This document shows positions 32,347-43,644 of a stretch of DNA of 64,000 nt, piece after piece. This stretch comes from Polytrichum commune (taxonomy: Eukaryota > Streptophyta > Polytrichopsida > Polytrichales > Polytrichaceae), in the NCBI GenBank assembly GCA_950295325.1, contig OX485805.1, positions 15,735,501 to 15,799,500 of the forward strand. Reading direction: 5' to 3'. Position 1 is the stretch's first letter; each line of letters opens with the position of its first letter. Below the pieces are notes generated by a model. The model was not told the origin of the DNA, did not search any database, and saw nothing but the letters and a program-made list of their open reading frames with translations. A program made the translations under genes and the position numbers.

Positions 32347-33173
32347 ATGTATTAGCTGATTCGGTCTAGTGGCTCTAGTATGACTGAGTTAAAGAACTAC
32401 GCTCTTAGGTTGCTTCCCATTCATACAGTCGCTACAAACATGGTCCACTGGCTTATATCAGGAAGTCCTATGGCACTATGGTTTCGGGACATGTTATGAA
32501 GAGACCTATAGTTAACATGTCACAACCTTTGATACCAAACATCAAATTGAATATTAGAGGCAGCATCTATCATGCAGATGTGAGACTGTGCACTGTTAAA
32601 TTCTAATTTACAGAGGCCATTTGATGGATCTCTCTTGCCCTTTGCTAGCACGATGTCAGTATTCTTATCATTGACAATTCAACAGTCATTATAATCGAAT
32701 CTGACCAAACAATTTTTGTCTGTAATACTTCTTACTGGCAACAGATTCTTTGTGACTCCAGGGACATTAAGAACGTCGATGATGTGTTTTTATTTCTCCA
32801 TTTCAAGTGCGTGCTACATTTCCCTTTGCTTGAACTTGGTGCGATTGTCCCCTGACTGAGCGAACATTGGAAACTGGTCCAATAGTGCAAAGGTCTTGCA
32901 TAGAAGTCACGTCTCCAGTAACATGCTTCATTGCACCAGACTCAAATTACCAATTGGTATCCTTACAATGGCCGTCCATGGCTACCATAGCTGCCTCAAA
33001 TATTTCCGATGCCTTCCTTGGAGTGCTCATGTCTTCTCTCTGTCTCTTGCATAGTATTGACAAATGGCCTATTGTAGAATCTCGGAAATGACTTATACTC
33101 AGACTTACACCCAGATTTACCTACTCAATTTACCGGGAATGTATCACCATAAATAGGGTATGTTGATTCAACA

Positions 33174-33895
33174 ATTTTCAACATTCCAACATTCCACTGT
33201 TGCACATTGTGTTAATCCATAATGTCACATGCTACACTAATTCTCTTATATCATGCATCCATGCTAACACCATAAAACTTCATAATATCATGTGCACTTT
33301 GGTTGTCACAAGCGTGATATCCCGGAGTTCAGAGCATACTTATGCTAATATATTAGTAAGCGCACTTGAACACTAAATGTGTCATGACATGACACTAATA
33401 ATGAAGTTGTTAATCATCAGTGTAACCCAGCATATGCTTCAAAATAGGATAAGTGACACTATTACGCATTTGACACTAAATACCATACACAAGTGGAGTT
33501 CAAGCTCTATATATACACACACGTATTATTCAAAAAAGTTAAACTACTGGAATGTGGAGGCATCTTCCCCATGCATGATGTGCCAGAGATGCATTAAAGA
33601 AGGTGGCTAAAATATTGAAATTTATGATGAGACTCAATCTTGGAGTTCCATTGGAATCTGGCTGCATGTTCCATGGTTCTACAATATGTGGTTACTTTTA
33701 GCCAGGTTGGATTAAAACAAAACAAAATCTGACATGAAGGAAATTTCTTGGAAGAGAGGCCTAGGGATTCGAGGCTAAACTCATCCATTGTGAAGGTGAA
33801 AACACAGTGAATAATATGGTAAGATATAATGTCTATTTTTATATACATGACTCTGGAAATAGAGTACAAATGTCTTGTGCATTCTTGGTGTCTTG
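33174..33895. repeat. Fragments of dispersed repeats, no gene
   Basis: 33185-33325 matches 26640-26770. 33415-33490 is an R1 terminal fragment (GACACTAAATACCATACAC). A 122-residue minus frame (33594-33962) has no domain and overlaps the next TIR element. Confidence 0.5.
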
Positions 33896-34347
33896 GTACT
33901 AAGGGCCACTTCACACACAAGGCTAAAGGCCCATGACCATGACAATGTACGAGCTCTCTCATTGATCGAAAAGGTGGAGACCGTCTAAGTTCACTTCACA
34001 CACGACAGTGAAGGCCTAAAGGCCCAAAGAAAAGTTCGTCGATGAAAAGTCTACATGGAGTCCTACATGGTAGGTTGTGGATAAGGGTGCATGGTATGCC
34101 GGAATTTGCGTCATGTCCACCTCCAAGAGGTGGGCTTGACACAAATTCCAGGAGACCATGACTTTAAAAAAATAAAAATAAAATCAACATGACGAATTTT
34201 AGGACAAATTGCAAGGCAAATTCCAAGATGGATTCCAGGACAGACAAACACCATCAAGTAATTCTCTTGAATTGATAAAAGTTTGAGACATATTATATTA
34301 AACCAAATCCTCCCCTCTTTTCCGCCAACAAAATATGCAATGGTACC

Positions 34348-35855
34348 TGTGAGGCCAAACCTCCCACCCTTATGCGTCCTAGTCCGGGTGAGGGCGTGGG
34401 GCTCACATTCATAATAATCCTAGGTTAATCTTTTCAACATCATTCATCCCCATTACATCACACATCCATTTGGTCACACCATTTATTCCATGTCATGCGT
34501 ACAAGCGTTGACAAACGCTCTTCTCCACGATTGTTCTCTTAACACACCCTATCCAAATTCCACACAAGCTCACCCCCAATTCCATGGGTAACTAATGATT
34601 TAACCATTCCATTATATTAAGCTTAGGTACTTAGCTTAGTTAAATCCGTCTCCTCCAACCTTAAGCTAGTTCGACTTGAACCCCAGCTTCCTCCGAAGCC
34701 TAGAGCTAGTTCCGCTTGGAACCGGCTTACTCCCGAAGCCCTGAGCTTCCTCAAAGTGAAATCAGCTTAGCCTCCGAACCTGGGCTTCCTCCGAAGTGAA
34801 ATTAGCTTAACCTCCGAGCCCGAGCTTTCTCGAAGTGGAATCAGCTTAGCCTCGAAGCCTGTGGCTCCCTCAAAGTGAAATCAGCTTAGCCTAGCTTGAA
34901 CCCTGCTACAACTAAATCCCAGCTCCTCCGAGTGAAATCAGCTTAACCTCCGAGGCCGAGCTTCCTCGAAGTGGAATCAGCTTAACTCCGAAGCCTGTGG
35001 CTTCCTCAAAGTGAAATCAGCTTAGCCTAGCTTAAACCCAACTCTACAAACTAAATCCCAACTGCTACAACTAAATCCCAGCTGCTACCAACTAAATCCC
35101 AGCTCCTCTGAAGTGAAATTAGCTTAACCTCCGAGCCCGAGCTTCCTCGAAGTGGAATCAGCTTAACTCCGAAGCCTATGGCTTCCTCAAAGTGAAATAA
35201 GCTTAGCCTAGCTTAAACCCAGCTCTACAAACTAAATCCTAGCCGCTACCAACTAAATCCCAGCTCCTCCGAAGTGAAATCAACTTAACCTCCGAGCCCG
35301 AGCTTCCTCAAAGTGGAATCAGCTTAACTCCGAAGCCTGTGGCTTCCTCAAAGTGAAATCAGCTTAGCCTAGCTTAAACCCAGCTCTACAAACTAAATCC
35401 CAACTCCTACTAAGTGAATCCCAGCTCCTCCGAGGTTGAGCCTCTTCCGCTCAACAATCCAAGAGAGAGCCACACTCTACAACCCCCCCCCCCCCACACA
35501 CACACACAAAACCTCCCAAGAGAGCTTAACCCCTCAACCCTCTCCTACATAATAGGACCTTATCCTGTCCACTAAACCCTCACCCCCTAAACCAACACGA
35601 ACATGTCCTAAATCAAATGTTTAAACCCAAGGCCCTTCCCCTTGCCTCATCACACAACACTCATTTAACCAAAACAACTCCTAATGCCACTAAGCCTCTA
35701 ATTAACCACACTAAATAAACCTAAGGCCTAAAACATAACTCCACACCAAGCCTCACTCTTTTTAATACTTTTTGTTGTTTCCATAACGACGTCAATTGCA
35801 ACTTCAAGTAAGTTTTAAACATAAAACAAATATGAGCAACCATTTTGGGCTCATA
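34348..35855. mobile_element. 1508-bp LTR-like insertion (probable solo LTR) carrying a minisatellite
   Basis: Flanked by an exact 5-bp duplication GTACC (34343-34347 and 35856-35860). The related element at 49044-49051 has the uninterrupted site (GGTCCCGC on its inverse strand). The insert starts TGTGAGG and ends GGGCTCATA, so short ends TGTGAG/TATGAG are inverted. A 5-bp duplication with a TG start and no coding sequence fits a solo LTR, though the 3' end is TA rather than CA. About half of it is the tandem repeat described separately. Confidence 0.7.
34640..35445 (+). repeat. Minisatellite, 135-180-bp units, inside the LTR-like insertion
   Basis: Units are anchored on CCTCCGAG at 34811, 34947, 35128 and 35289. 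Each carries GAGCTTCCTCGAAGTGGAAT, CAGCTTAACTCCGAAGCCTG, CCTCAAAGTGAAATCAGC and variable numbers of CTACAACTAAATCCCAG. Length varies because this last submotif is repeated. Confidence 0.85.
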
Positions 35856-36191
35856 GTACCGCAACATGGTCCATTCTCACTTCACACTATGCTTGAGGGC
35901 CCGTATACATAAAACGGCTTTCCCAACACCCATGGTACGGCCTTTGGATGAGAGTCAAAGGTCCTCACCATTACAAGGTCACAACTCTTGGCTTATGTGT
36001 GAAGTGGCCCTAAACATGCTTGAGAGTAAACTACATAGGTTTTAGGCATATTCTGCGAAGAGTGAGAGACCCCTTATTAGTCTAGTGGCGTCCAATCTAG
36101 TACGGGATTTTTTTACTAGAGCCCCTTCATCCACAATGGATAAGTTTACATAGATGCCACGAATCCCAAGTGTGATAAGGGGGCCTTGTGT

Positions 36192-36433
36192 GGAGAGAGA
36201 GGGGATTATCGTATACAAGCGTACCCTTTCATCCATCCAACATAAAAACTTGACCCCTTGTAAGTTTGTTGCCAATTTATCTCATAGGACCTCATGTTAG
36301 AGTAATTCAAGGTTTTTTTAAATTGATTTTGATGTAAAATCAATCATAATGTAATCTCTAGGTTGCATACTTCTAAGAGATTTTATGTTGGATGAATGAG
36401 AGGCACGCTTGTATACGATAATTTCCTCTCTTC
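36192..36433. mobile_element. Mutator-type MITE with 9-bp target duplication, copy 1
   Basis: 242 bp with inverted arms of about 55 bp (GGAGAGAGAGGGGATTATCG at the left, the inverse of CGATAATTTCCTCTCTTC at the right; both include ATCCAACATAAA). An exact 9-bp duplication GCCTTGTGT lies on both sides (36183-36191, 36434-36442). A 9-bp duplication and long TIRs are typical of Mutator-like elements. No coding sequence. Confidence 0.85.
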
Positions 36434-36442
36434 GCCTTGTGT

Positions 36443-37101
36443 TGAGTTAGACTCAATCTTGGGCGAAAGTTCATAACACTTACTAAGGGGGAGGTAAACT
36501 AGGGGAGGGGGAGGGTGAAGATGTTGATTACTATTGTGAAGTCCAACCATGTCTAGTTGAAGGCAACTTAATCCATGAATTTAAGGATTATAGTCACCTC
36601 AATTGAAATGAATCAATAGCTAAATAAAGGGCATGTTTGTTTGTTTTACCCCTTGGTATGTGCTATGAAACCTATCCCCTCATACTCGGAAATTGTCATT
36701 TCGTGGTGCTAACACAAGTAATTGAAACAATATCTTAAGAAATCAATGACAATTGACTCCAATAACATTTTGCATCATTACCCATCTATTGACTTTCTCT
36801 TTGTGGTTACCCTACCTTACACCTCTCAAATTTAATCCAATTTTCTTGAAAGTAAGAGTGTCTAAATTTTATGCCAAGAACTACATTAAGTTATTCTTCG
36901 AGTCCATATAAGAATGTGGCCTTGTTGAAGAAATCATGGTACTCATTAATGCATCATGGGGGTATTTATGTTGGTGGTGGCATTCCAAGATTGAGCCTTC
37001 CAACCTTGTAATGTGGGTCATGGAATAAAATGAGAATTCTCATGGTGTTATACCATGGAGATCCTCTTGCACCCATATTCAATGTTATATATGCGAGGGG
37101 G
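36443..37101. other. No recognisable gene
   Basis: AT-rich flank between two MITEs with nothing recognised. Confidence 0.4.
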
Positions 37102-37497
37102 CTACACTAAATTTTGTATTTAGTGTCATATGGTATTTTATGTCACTATCGTTTATTTTCTAGTCACACTTGTTATGATTAAGTTTACTAATATTGTCAC
37201 CCTAACTTACTTGTAGTTCATCCAAATGTCAATTATTGAAGCAAAGTTTGGTATATTTTGCATCCTAACATTATCAATGAAATAATGTCACGGATGATTG
37301 ACATCTGGATGATATATCACTTAGTAAATTACAGTAATTGCAAGATTATAAATTTGTAATGTCCAACTTTTCTTAGAAGGAATGACAAATAATGTTAGGT
37401 TTACATTTAGTCTTGGTGACACTACACGGGCGGTTTACAATTAGTGTTGAGCAAGACAAACATAATTGGTGGCACTAAATACAATATTTAGTGTAGT
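37102..37497. mobile_element. TIR element with CTACACTAAAT ends
   Basis: 396 bp. The left end is CTACACTAAATTTTGTATTT; the right end, inverted, is CTACACTAAATATTGTATTT. No clear target duplication and no coding sequence. Internal TTTAGTGT blocks recall the R1 and CACTA-like elements. Confidence 0.65.
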
Positions 37498-38693
37498 ATT
37501 CATCATTGACCTACATTAATTCGCTTGCAATCATTAATTGGCAACTATGTAGAGAGGGTCACACTTAGTGCTACATGACAAATGACAAAGAACACTTCAA
37601 TTAACATGAAAAACCGATTTGAATGCCACACGAAATCAAGTAATTATTGCAGTGTAGTTCCAACCCCCAAAATCTATACCCATCCCACATGAATCGCATC
37701 CTAGTAGCCATCAAAGCAGCGTAGGTTTGCTTAACATGTTGACATCAACACCAAAATACATGATCAACAACTCACACGTGGAGTTTCTGCACGGGAATGA
37801 AGAGGATCTCAGCCAATTTGTGATTGACACGTGGCAGAATTTGAGGGGAAAATAATTATTTTGGCTGGAATAGAGAGCCCCCTACAGTACACACACTACA
37901 TATTTGGTGTAAGTAAGTTAGAGTCAATTGACTCAAGCTCCCAATGCCTCGACTAATAAGACGGTCAAAGCAAAGTTCAAGTTACTTGGGTTTATTTTGA
38001 AATTTGAGTCATTCTATACATAACATTATTCATATCCATAACATCGTTCTATGGGACTAGCGGTATTCCATGAAATATTCTATACTCAAATTGGACATGG
38101 AGAATATTCCATGGAATATTGTCAATCCCACATGACATTGTTATGGATTTGAATAATGCTATGTAGAGGAAAATGCTTCTATAAAATACTTTGGGGAAGA
38201 TCAATGTCAATCGTCCTTATTCCAACGACACAAATCCATCTTTCATTGTCGTCATTATTAGTTTGAATTATGGGCATGCACTTCTTATTTGTCATCCCCA
38301 AACAAAGTCTCCATTTCATACAACATAAATTGAATAGATTTGCCTTGGACTTTCGTGAATTTAGGAATCAATGTAGTAAGATTTGTCACCAATATCATTG
38401 TAACAACACTTAACCATGTTCTCAAGTTATGTGGACCCAAATATAATTTGGGCATAGTTCTATGCACACTAGGAAATGAAAGAGAATTTCATGATTGAGT
38501 CGAATGTTGTCATGTACATTTACTTTAAAGATTATAGTCATGCTCCATAAACTCGCTTCAAATTCACATATGAGCTTGCATCCATGAACAAGGATCTCTC
38601 TCTCTCTTCGAGGGTGATCTACATAGGTAAGTTGGTGTGAACCTATGCCAATGAGGAGTTCATGAATGACTATATGTTAGCCATTACAACAAA
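37498..38693. other. Gene-empty stretch with one short hairpin element
   Basis: Apart from the hairpin at 38014-38168 nothing was recognised. Confidence 0.4.
38014..38168. mobile_element. 155-bp hairpin MITE
   Basis: Two ~67-bp inverted arms with about 20 bp between them: CATTATTCATATCCATAACA with its inverse TTATGGATTTGAATAATG, and TATTCCATGAAATATTC with GAATATTCCATGGAATA. Almost the whole element can fold back on itself. Confidence 0.7.
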
Positions 38694-39442
38694 ATGTAAG
38701 GTAGAGGGTTCTTAAACCAACACTTTAAGCTATTGCACATATATATGGCTACATGGTTGATATAAAAAGTATGTATTAAAACGAGCCTTTGTTCTAAACA
38801 TAGCTATAAAGAAAGAACATATATATTTTAGCCTCAATTAGATATTTGATGAATATTCAAAGTCAAAACCACTAGCTTCCTTAAACCAATATATAGGCCC
38901 CGTGTGTGACGACCTTGGATATGATGAGGACCCCCACCTTCATTGCCTAGAACTAACACAACATAGTTGGGTACTATACCCAAGTTAGATCAAAGACCAA
39001 CTAATAACAATATGCAAAGCCACATGACCACCTTCATGATCCCACCTAGTTTACTTGTAGAACCATCACCTTGCATCTTGGGTATCAACCCCCTTTGTGT
39101 TTTGTGGGCCTACCTTTGTGACTTTGTGAATAGAATGGCTATAACCCCTCCCCCCCCCCCCTTGCAATGTATAGAATGGCTAGAATAGGCATTGACAAGC
39201 CACCCTGAACCTACCTTGAACCAACCCGAGATAGAGTGGAGCCCGTTACCTACCCTACATAGAGACAGTGGAGGTCGCTATGAGGTGGCGTCACTAATGG
39301 CACCTAAAAGCGTCACTCCATGGGCCCATACACTCCTACACCATGGGGAACGCTTCAAGGCAATAGAGTGTTGGTGATTGGGAGACATTTATAGGTGTTG
39401 GTTTTGGGTGGGGTGTTGGTTTTAGCACCCTCTACCTTATGT
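38694..39442 (+). mobile_element. ~750-bp TIR element, copy 1 of an inverted pair
   Basis: Left end ATGTAAGGTAGAGGGTTCTT; right end, inverted, ACATAAGGTAGAGGGTGCTA, followed inside by AACCAACAC on both sides. The whole element matches 49419-50137 in reverse orientation. It includes a C12 tract (39150-39161) whose counterpart there is a G13 run. No coding sequence, superfamily unassigned. Confidence 0.8.
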
Positions 39443-39849
39443 ACCAGCACCACTTACAAACACTTCGAGGACCATATTCAAAGTTGAGTGTGGCACCTTG
39501 AAGGGGTGAGAGAATAGGTGTATTTGGTAACCTCACAATGTCCAAATTAACATGAGGGGGTGTGTGCAGTAGGAATCCAAAACAAAATTTAAGGACGGGG
39601 TTGAATGATGTTAAGGTATGTGGGCCCAATGTGGCCAAATTTCTCAAAATATTGTTTATTAATCCAAATTGATTGTTTCTTTATTGATCAATTAATAATT
39701 GGATTCCAACAATCAAGTGGTACATGGAAAGGCTTGCAGTTAAGGATGGACACAAACAAAATATGTGTTCAAAAATAACTTTATTCTAGGTTCAATAATT
39801 AATATTATTGGGAAAACCTACAAGATCAGTTAAGGAGAAAGAAAACAGT

Positions 39850-40795
39850 CACTTTGACCTCTTACAACTTTTGCACCTCAACTTCAATGATTGAAACTTG
39901 AAATAACAAACTTCATGAATCCCAATTTCGTGCAAGATGAGATAATTCTTGATATGATGCAATGGCCAAAAATATTTGTGAAGTTTGAAATGTCCATAAC
40001 AACACACATACCTACCCCACATCACCGAGGCGATGTGAATGGGCCTTGTGTGGTCAAGGGCGTGGTGCATCTGGGTTGTCGATCCACCAAGGCTCATCCA
40101 AAGGCCTCGGTGGTCCCATGTGGCGTGGGGCAGGGTGGCTCTTGCCACCAATGCAAGGTGGGGCCGTGGGCGGACACTAACGCCTACTTTCTTAACTAGC
40201 AAGCTAAGTGAAGAGAGGAGGAGGTATGTTTGGTCGGAACTAGGGATGTATTTTGAAGTCGGGCTAGCTAGGGAGGCATTTGGGCTTGCTTATTACGCAG
40301 CTAGCTTTAGGTGCACCATGCCCACAACCACACAAGGCCCATTCACAACGCCTCAGTGACGCGGCACATCTACTATGTTCACGTATCTTCCTGGGGATAG
40401 GGGTGATGCGTATGTGTAAAGTAGTGTGATCCCTTGCTAGTGTAAGTTATGATTGAATGATCACTAGGACTGTTAGACCTATTTGACCATGTAAAAGAGG
40501 AAGAGAATCGAGTCACTTTGACCTCTTACAACTTCTGCATCTCATGTCCGATTCTTGAAACTTGAAATGACAAGTGGACGTGATTCGCAACTGCCAACAA
40601 GATTCGGCATTTCACAATCCGATTCAACGGCCAAAAATGCATGTGAAGGTAGAAGTGTGACCTATAATAGGGCACATATCTTGTACTATGTTCACGTGTT
40701 TCCAAGGGCGTGCAGGGCGATGCAGTGGATGTGTAAGAAAGCGTGGATCCCCTGGCAGTGTGCAGGTTATGATTGAAATTTGACAACCACTTGGA
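39850..40795 (+). repeat. Direct duplication (two units), the first split by a TIR element
   Basis: 39855-40470 and 40511-40790 share GTCACTTTGACCTCTTACAA, TTGAAACTTGAAAT, CGGCCAAAAATGCATGTGAA or its variant, CTATGTTCACGT and GTTATGATTGAA in the same order. The first unit is longer only because of the insert at 40024-40364. Confidence 0.75.
40024..40364. mobile_element. 341-bp TIR element nested in the duplication
   Basis: The ends include CGAGGCGATGTGAATGGGCC and, inverted, TGAGGCGTTGTGAATGGGCC, continuing as TTGTGTGG...GGTGCA on both sides. CACATC flanks both sides (40018-40023, 40365-40370) as a possible target duplication. The second unit of the host duplication lacks the insert. Confidence 0.7.
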
Positions 40796-40984
40796 GTCTC
40801 AGACTGTTGGGCATTGCAGCAAACCGTCCTGACACCGTTTACACGCCCACAGTACTAATCTCACACACACATACACATATAACTTATTATATCATAGCTA
40901 CACTTAAGTTACTTTACTCATTGAGATGAGTGTGTAGGATGATGAGCCTCCTCTGATCCGTCAGCGCATTCAAGGCCGGGTGAG

Positions 40985-41760
40985 TCTTGTATTCTAGTTG
41001 TAGGGAACGACTGCGACTGACCTATAACGGCCACCCAGCATGCATGAGAGGAAGGAAACGAAATGAGCACCAAATCCACCGTTCCCCAGCTCCTTGTGTT
41101 TTGGGGGACGTTGAACCTCCCCTTACGAGCTTCTCGGGGGAGGTACATAAGTTATGGGCAGCCCTCAGAAGGACATCAAGAGTTTCAGGACCCGGCCGAA
41201 AACTTCTGCTCATCCTGTCCGACTTCGAAAAAATCATTGTTCTTGCATTTTTGAAGGCCACATTGAATGCACTTCACTTTCAAGGTCCAATCTATATATG
41301 TAAAGAAGCAATTGATTGGGATTTCATTCCGGAAGTGAAAGTGTCAATAAAGAATGGAATTAACTCACAAGTCACAAACATTACAAAATCCTCATTAGCA
41401 TTGATGTTATAGCTTTTGTGGCTTACCATTTGAAGGGGTCTTTGTCATTCTAAACTGAAACTTAAATTAGTGTGTTGATTTTAATATGTGTGTGTGTGTG
41501 TGTATTGGATTTTGGACCTTGAAGGTGAAGTGCACTCAATATGGGATTTATGAATAAGTGGCCTTAAAAAATGCAAGGGCAATGATTTTTTCGAAGTTGG
41601 GCGGGGCGAGCATAAGTTTTTGGTCGGGTCCAGAAAATCTCGATTTCTTTATGGGAGTTGTCCCTATATGTATCTACCTCCCCAAAAAAGCTCGTAGGGG
41701 GGGGGGGGGAGGTTTAGCATCCCCCCTCATGTTGGGCTCATGACCCTGATACCCCAGCCA
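40985..41760. mobile_element. Foldback element, arms ~280 and ~250 bp
   Basis: 41512-41760 matches the inverse of 40990-41300: GGACCTTGAAGGTGAAGTGC, AAAAATGCAAG, CAATGATTTTTTCGAAG, GGTCGGGTCC, GTACCTCCC-type blocks. A ~215-bp spacer separates the arms. It carries a (TG)n tract (about 41486-41504) and a G13 run (41697-41709). The arms have diverged, so it is old. Confidence 0.75.
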
Positions 41761-42296
41761 CACCGGCCGTCCCTAGGCCACCCAACCTATGATCCCGGCC
41801 AGGGAGGCAACGGGCTAGGCAAGCTCGGTGTGGCCCCGCACCAACGAGCCCTCCAACTGCAACCTAGATGGGGATGTGGTTGAGATTTAGGGTCCCTGCC
41901 TCACCAATAAAGTAAGTTGAGATGACAATACTTCCAAACTTATTCATAATTCATGCTAGTGTGGACATGTTGTGTTGAAGTCCAACTAGCCGGGGCATTT
42001 GCCCAACTTTGGCCGATTTTGCTAAACTCTAAACCCTAAACCAACTTTGCCCGCCGGGGGGGGGGGGGGGGGGGTTTATACCCGCCATGCATGTGTCTCC
42101 CCAAACATTATGGGTTTAAGGGCCACTTCCTATGTTGTCCTCCTTCTTGAGGGCTTCATTTGAGGCCCTCAAGAATGAGTACATGTCAAAACTTGAGAAA
42201 GAAAAAATATCACATATCAATTGACATGTTAGAAATTGAAATGACACATGCTTAGAAATTGGAAATTGAGGCAACATTTTAGAATAATCTTAGCCC
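41761..42296. other. No gene; includes a G19 tract
   Basis: A G19 run at 42056-42074 is the longest homopolymer of the window. CTCTAAACCCTAAACC (about 42032-42047) resembles the plant telomere repeat but is too short to mean much. Confidence 0.4.
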
Positions 42297-43121
42297 TCAG
42301 CCCTCAGCCAATGCATTACTCCCCAAAAAATACAGCCAGAGTTTAGGGTTTAGGAGGTACGTTCTTTTCGGAAATTTTCGCTTCTTTGTTGGAGGTTCAT
42401 GTGAGGTTGGTAGCAATTGGGTGTTTGATTGCTCATGGAAGCCATCAAAGATGTTGCTACCACCACTTGAAGGCGCATCGACAGTGAATGGGGACCCACT
42501 GATGTCCAATGCATCAGCCTCAAATGGAGCAGGTACATGCAGTGGGGTGGGAGAAAAAATGATTGCAGACGCGGTTGAAGAGATTTGGACAACCTCTTGC
42601 ATTGCGGTAGTTGATAATTCTTCCCCAGGGGTGATCATCAACACCCTCTGCTTGAAGGAGGGATGTTTTCTAGAACTAGATGCAGATGCCATTGCCATGG
42701 TAGAGCAACTGCCACCTACACTCACTGCAACTGCCGGAGCAAGGGATGATGCCCCGGATGCAGGTGACATGGTGGAGGGATTAGCAGGTGTCGCCATGAG
42801 AAATGCCGGAGCAGGGGATCGCAGATCCATAGACGACCACACAAAATCAACTCCCAGGTAGCTAGGCGATATGGAGCGGCAAGGCGAACACCAGACAATC
42901 ACAAAAAACCAGATCGGGCAAAGGCGACGCCAATGCACACACAATGCACCAATGCATACACAATGCACACACAATGCACCAATGTACACACAATGCACAC
43001 ACAATGTACCAATGCACACACAACAATTGCACATACCACTTCGGAAAACAACAATGCACATAACTGTTGATTGTAGATTCCATAAATAAGATGTCACCAC
43101 TCCCAGCTCTGTAACGCCCAC
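42297..43121 (-). CDS. Hypothetical protein, possibly TE-derived
   Basis: Longest single frame of the window, 274 codons. The upstream third (codons about 20-65, repeated CVHC, IGALCVHW) is only the translation of a TGTGTGCATTG-type minisatellite and is not credible protein. A more likely start is the Met of MATPANPSTM (about 42795), giving about 165 residues: Ser/Ala-rich, then a basic cluster PPTKKRKFPKRTY near the C-terminus like a nuclear localisation signal. No domain was recognised. It lies downstream of the Harbinger remnant on the same strand and could be a companion protein of a transposon, but that is a guess. Confidence 0.3.
   Translation of the reverse strand: MGVTELGVVTSYLWNLQSTVMCIVVFRSGMCNCCVCIGTLCVHCVYIGALCVHCVCIGALCVHWRRLCPIWFFVIVWCSPCRSISPSYLGVDFVWSSMDLRSPAPAFLMATPANPSTMSPASGASSLAPAVAVSVGGSCSTMAMASASSSRKHPSFKQRVLMITPGEELSTTAMQEVVQISSTASAIIFSPTPLHVPAPFEADALDISGSPFTVDAPSSGGSNIFDGFHEQSNTQLLPTSHEPPTKKRKFPKRTYLLNPKLWLYFLGSNALAEG
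42930..43025. repeat. CACACAATGCACCAATG minisatellite
   Basis: About five degenerate units of 19-28 bp built from CAATGCACAC, ACAATGCACC and AATGTACACAC. It overlaps the upstream third of the long minus frame. Confidence 0.8.
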
Positions 43122-43644
43122 TCCCTATACCCACACCCATCATTATCCTCATTAGTGAATGTAGTGAGAATCGTGCACAAACCCTACCTGAAAATTGCCC
43201 AGACTTCAATGTGGCTCCAAGCCTCCAACTCTGACGGCCTCAACAGAACAACCATGCACAACATTGTCTATCAGATCTGGAGTCTAGACTCTAGAGAGAG
43301 TGAACAATGCACAAGTTCGCTGCAAATGGAACCATCGGATGAATCTGCCAGCCTGTGAAAGGGCTTCATCCATATGAACAGGTGGCCGCGAATGGCCAGG
43401 AGCGACGTGGAGAATCTGGCGACATAAGATGGCGGAGTGGAGGGATGGGCTACCAATGTGTAGGGTCGGCGAGGTGACCCAACAACGACGTGACGGAATG
43501 GGTGGGAGGTGGGGGCAGCATGGAGGAGCTTTACTACTTCTACTCATGGTAGATTTGGGCGATTTGGAGGCACCTAGATTTGATTATTCTAATAGGGAAT
43601 TTTGTGGCATCATTTAGGATATAGCATTAAATGCGAATAATCGC
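43122..43644. other. No supported gene
   Basis: Moderate GC with short frames on both strands; none has a recognisable domain. It separates the Harbinger remnant from the minus frame at 42297-43121. Confidence 0.4.

Larger units (their letters stand above)
30395..33173 (-). mobile_element. Decayed Ty1/Copia retrotransposon with internal deletion
   Basis: Minus-strand element. The 3' LTR is 30711-30395 (317 bp, TGTTGAATC to TTTCTACA), directly preceded by a purine tract (GGGAGGG, plus 30712-30718). The 5' LTR is a stub of about 75 bp ending at 33173. Internal order is protease end (MKHVTGD, about 32930), GAG-pre-integrase region (32500-32850), integrase (SDRGGEYHSSEYLKYC, about 32130), reverse transcriptase (QWVYKV, LKARLVARGFEQEQGVDY, 31650-31760) and RNase H (LAGSLIFLT, RILRYAEGT, 30900-31050). 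This order is Copia. Most of the 5' LTR and gag are missing and the frame is broken by stops. Flanks AATTT and ATTTT suggest but do not prove a 5-bp duplication. Confidence 0.88.
33896..36013. mobile_element. TIR element (GGGCCACTTCACAC family), copy 1, split by an LTR-like insertion
   Basis: Ends are GGGCCACTTCACACACAAGG at the left and its approximate inverse at the right (TATGTGTGAAGTGGCCC). Without the 1.5-kb insert it is about 600 bp. Much of its interior is shared, inverted, with the element at 48205-49335. No transposase. Confidence 0.75.

Noticed and set aside
42030..42050. CTAAACCCTAAACC, possible interstitial telomere repeat
   Set aside because: Only about two units; too short to be more than chance.
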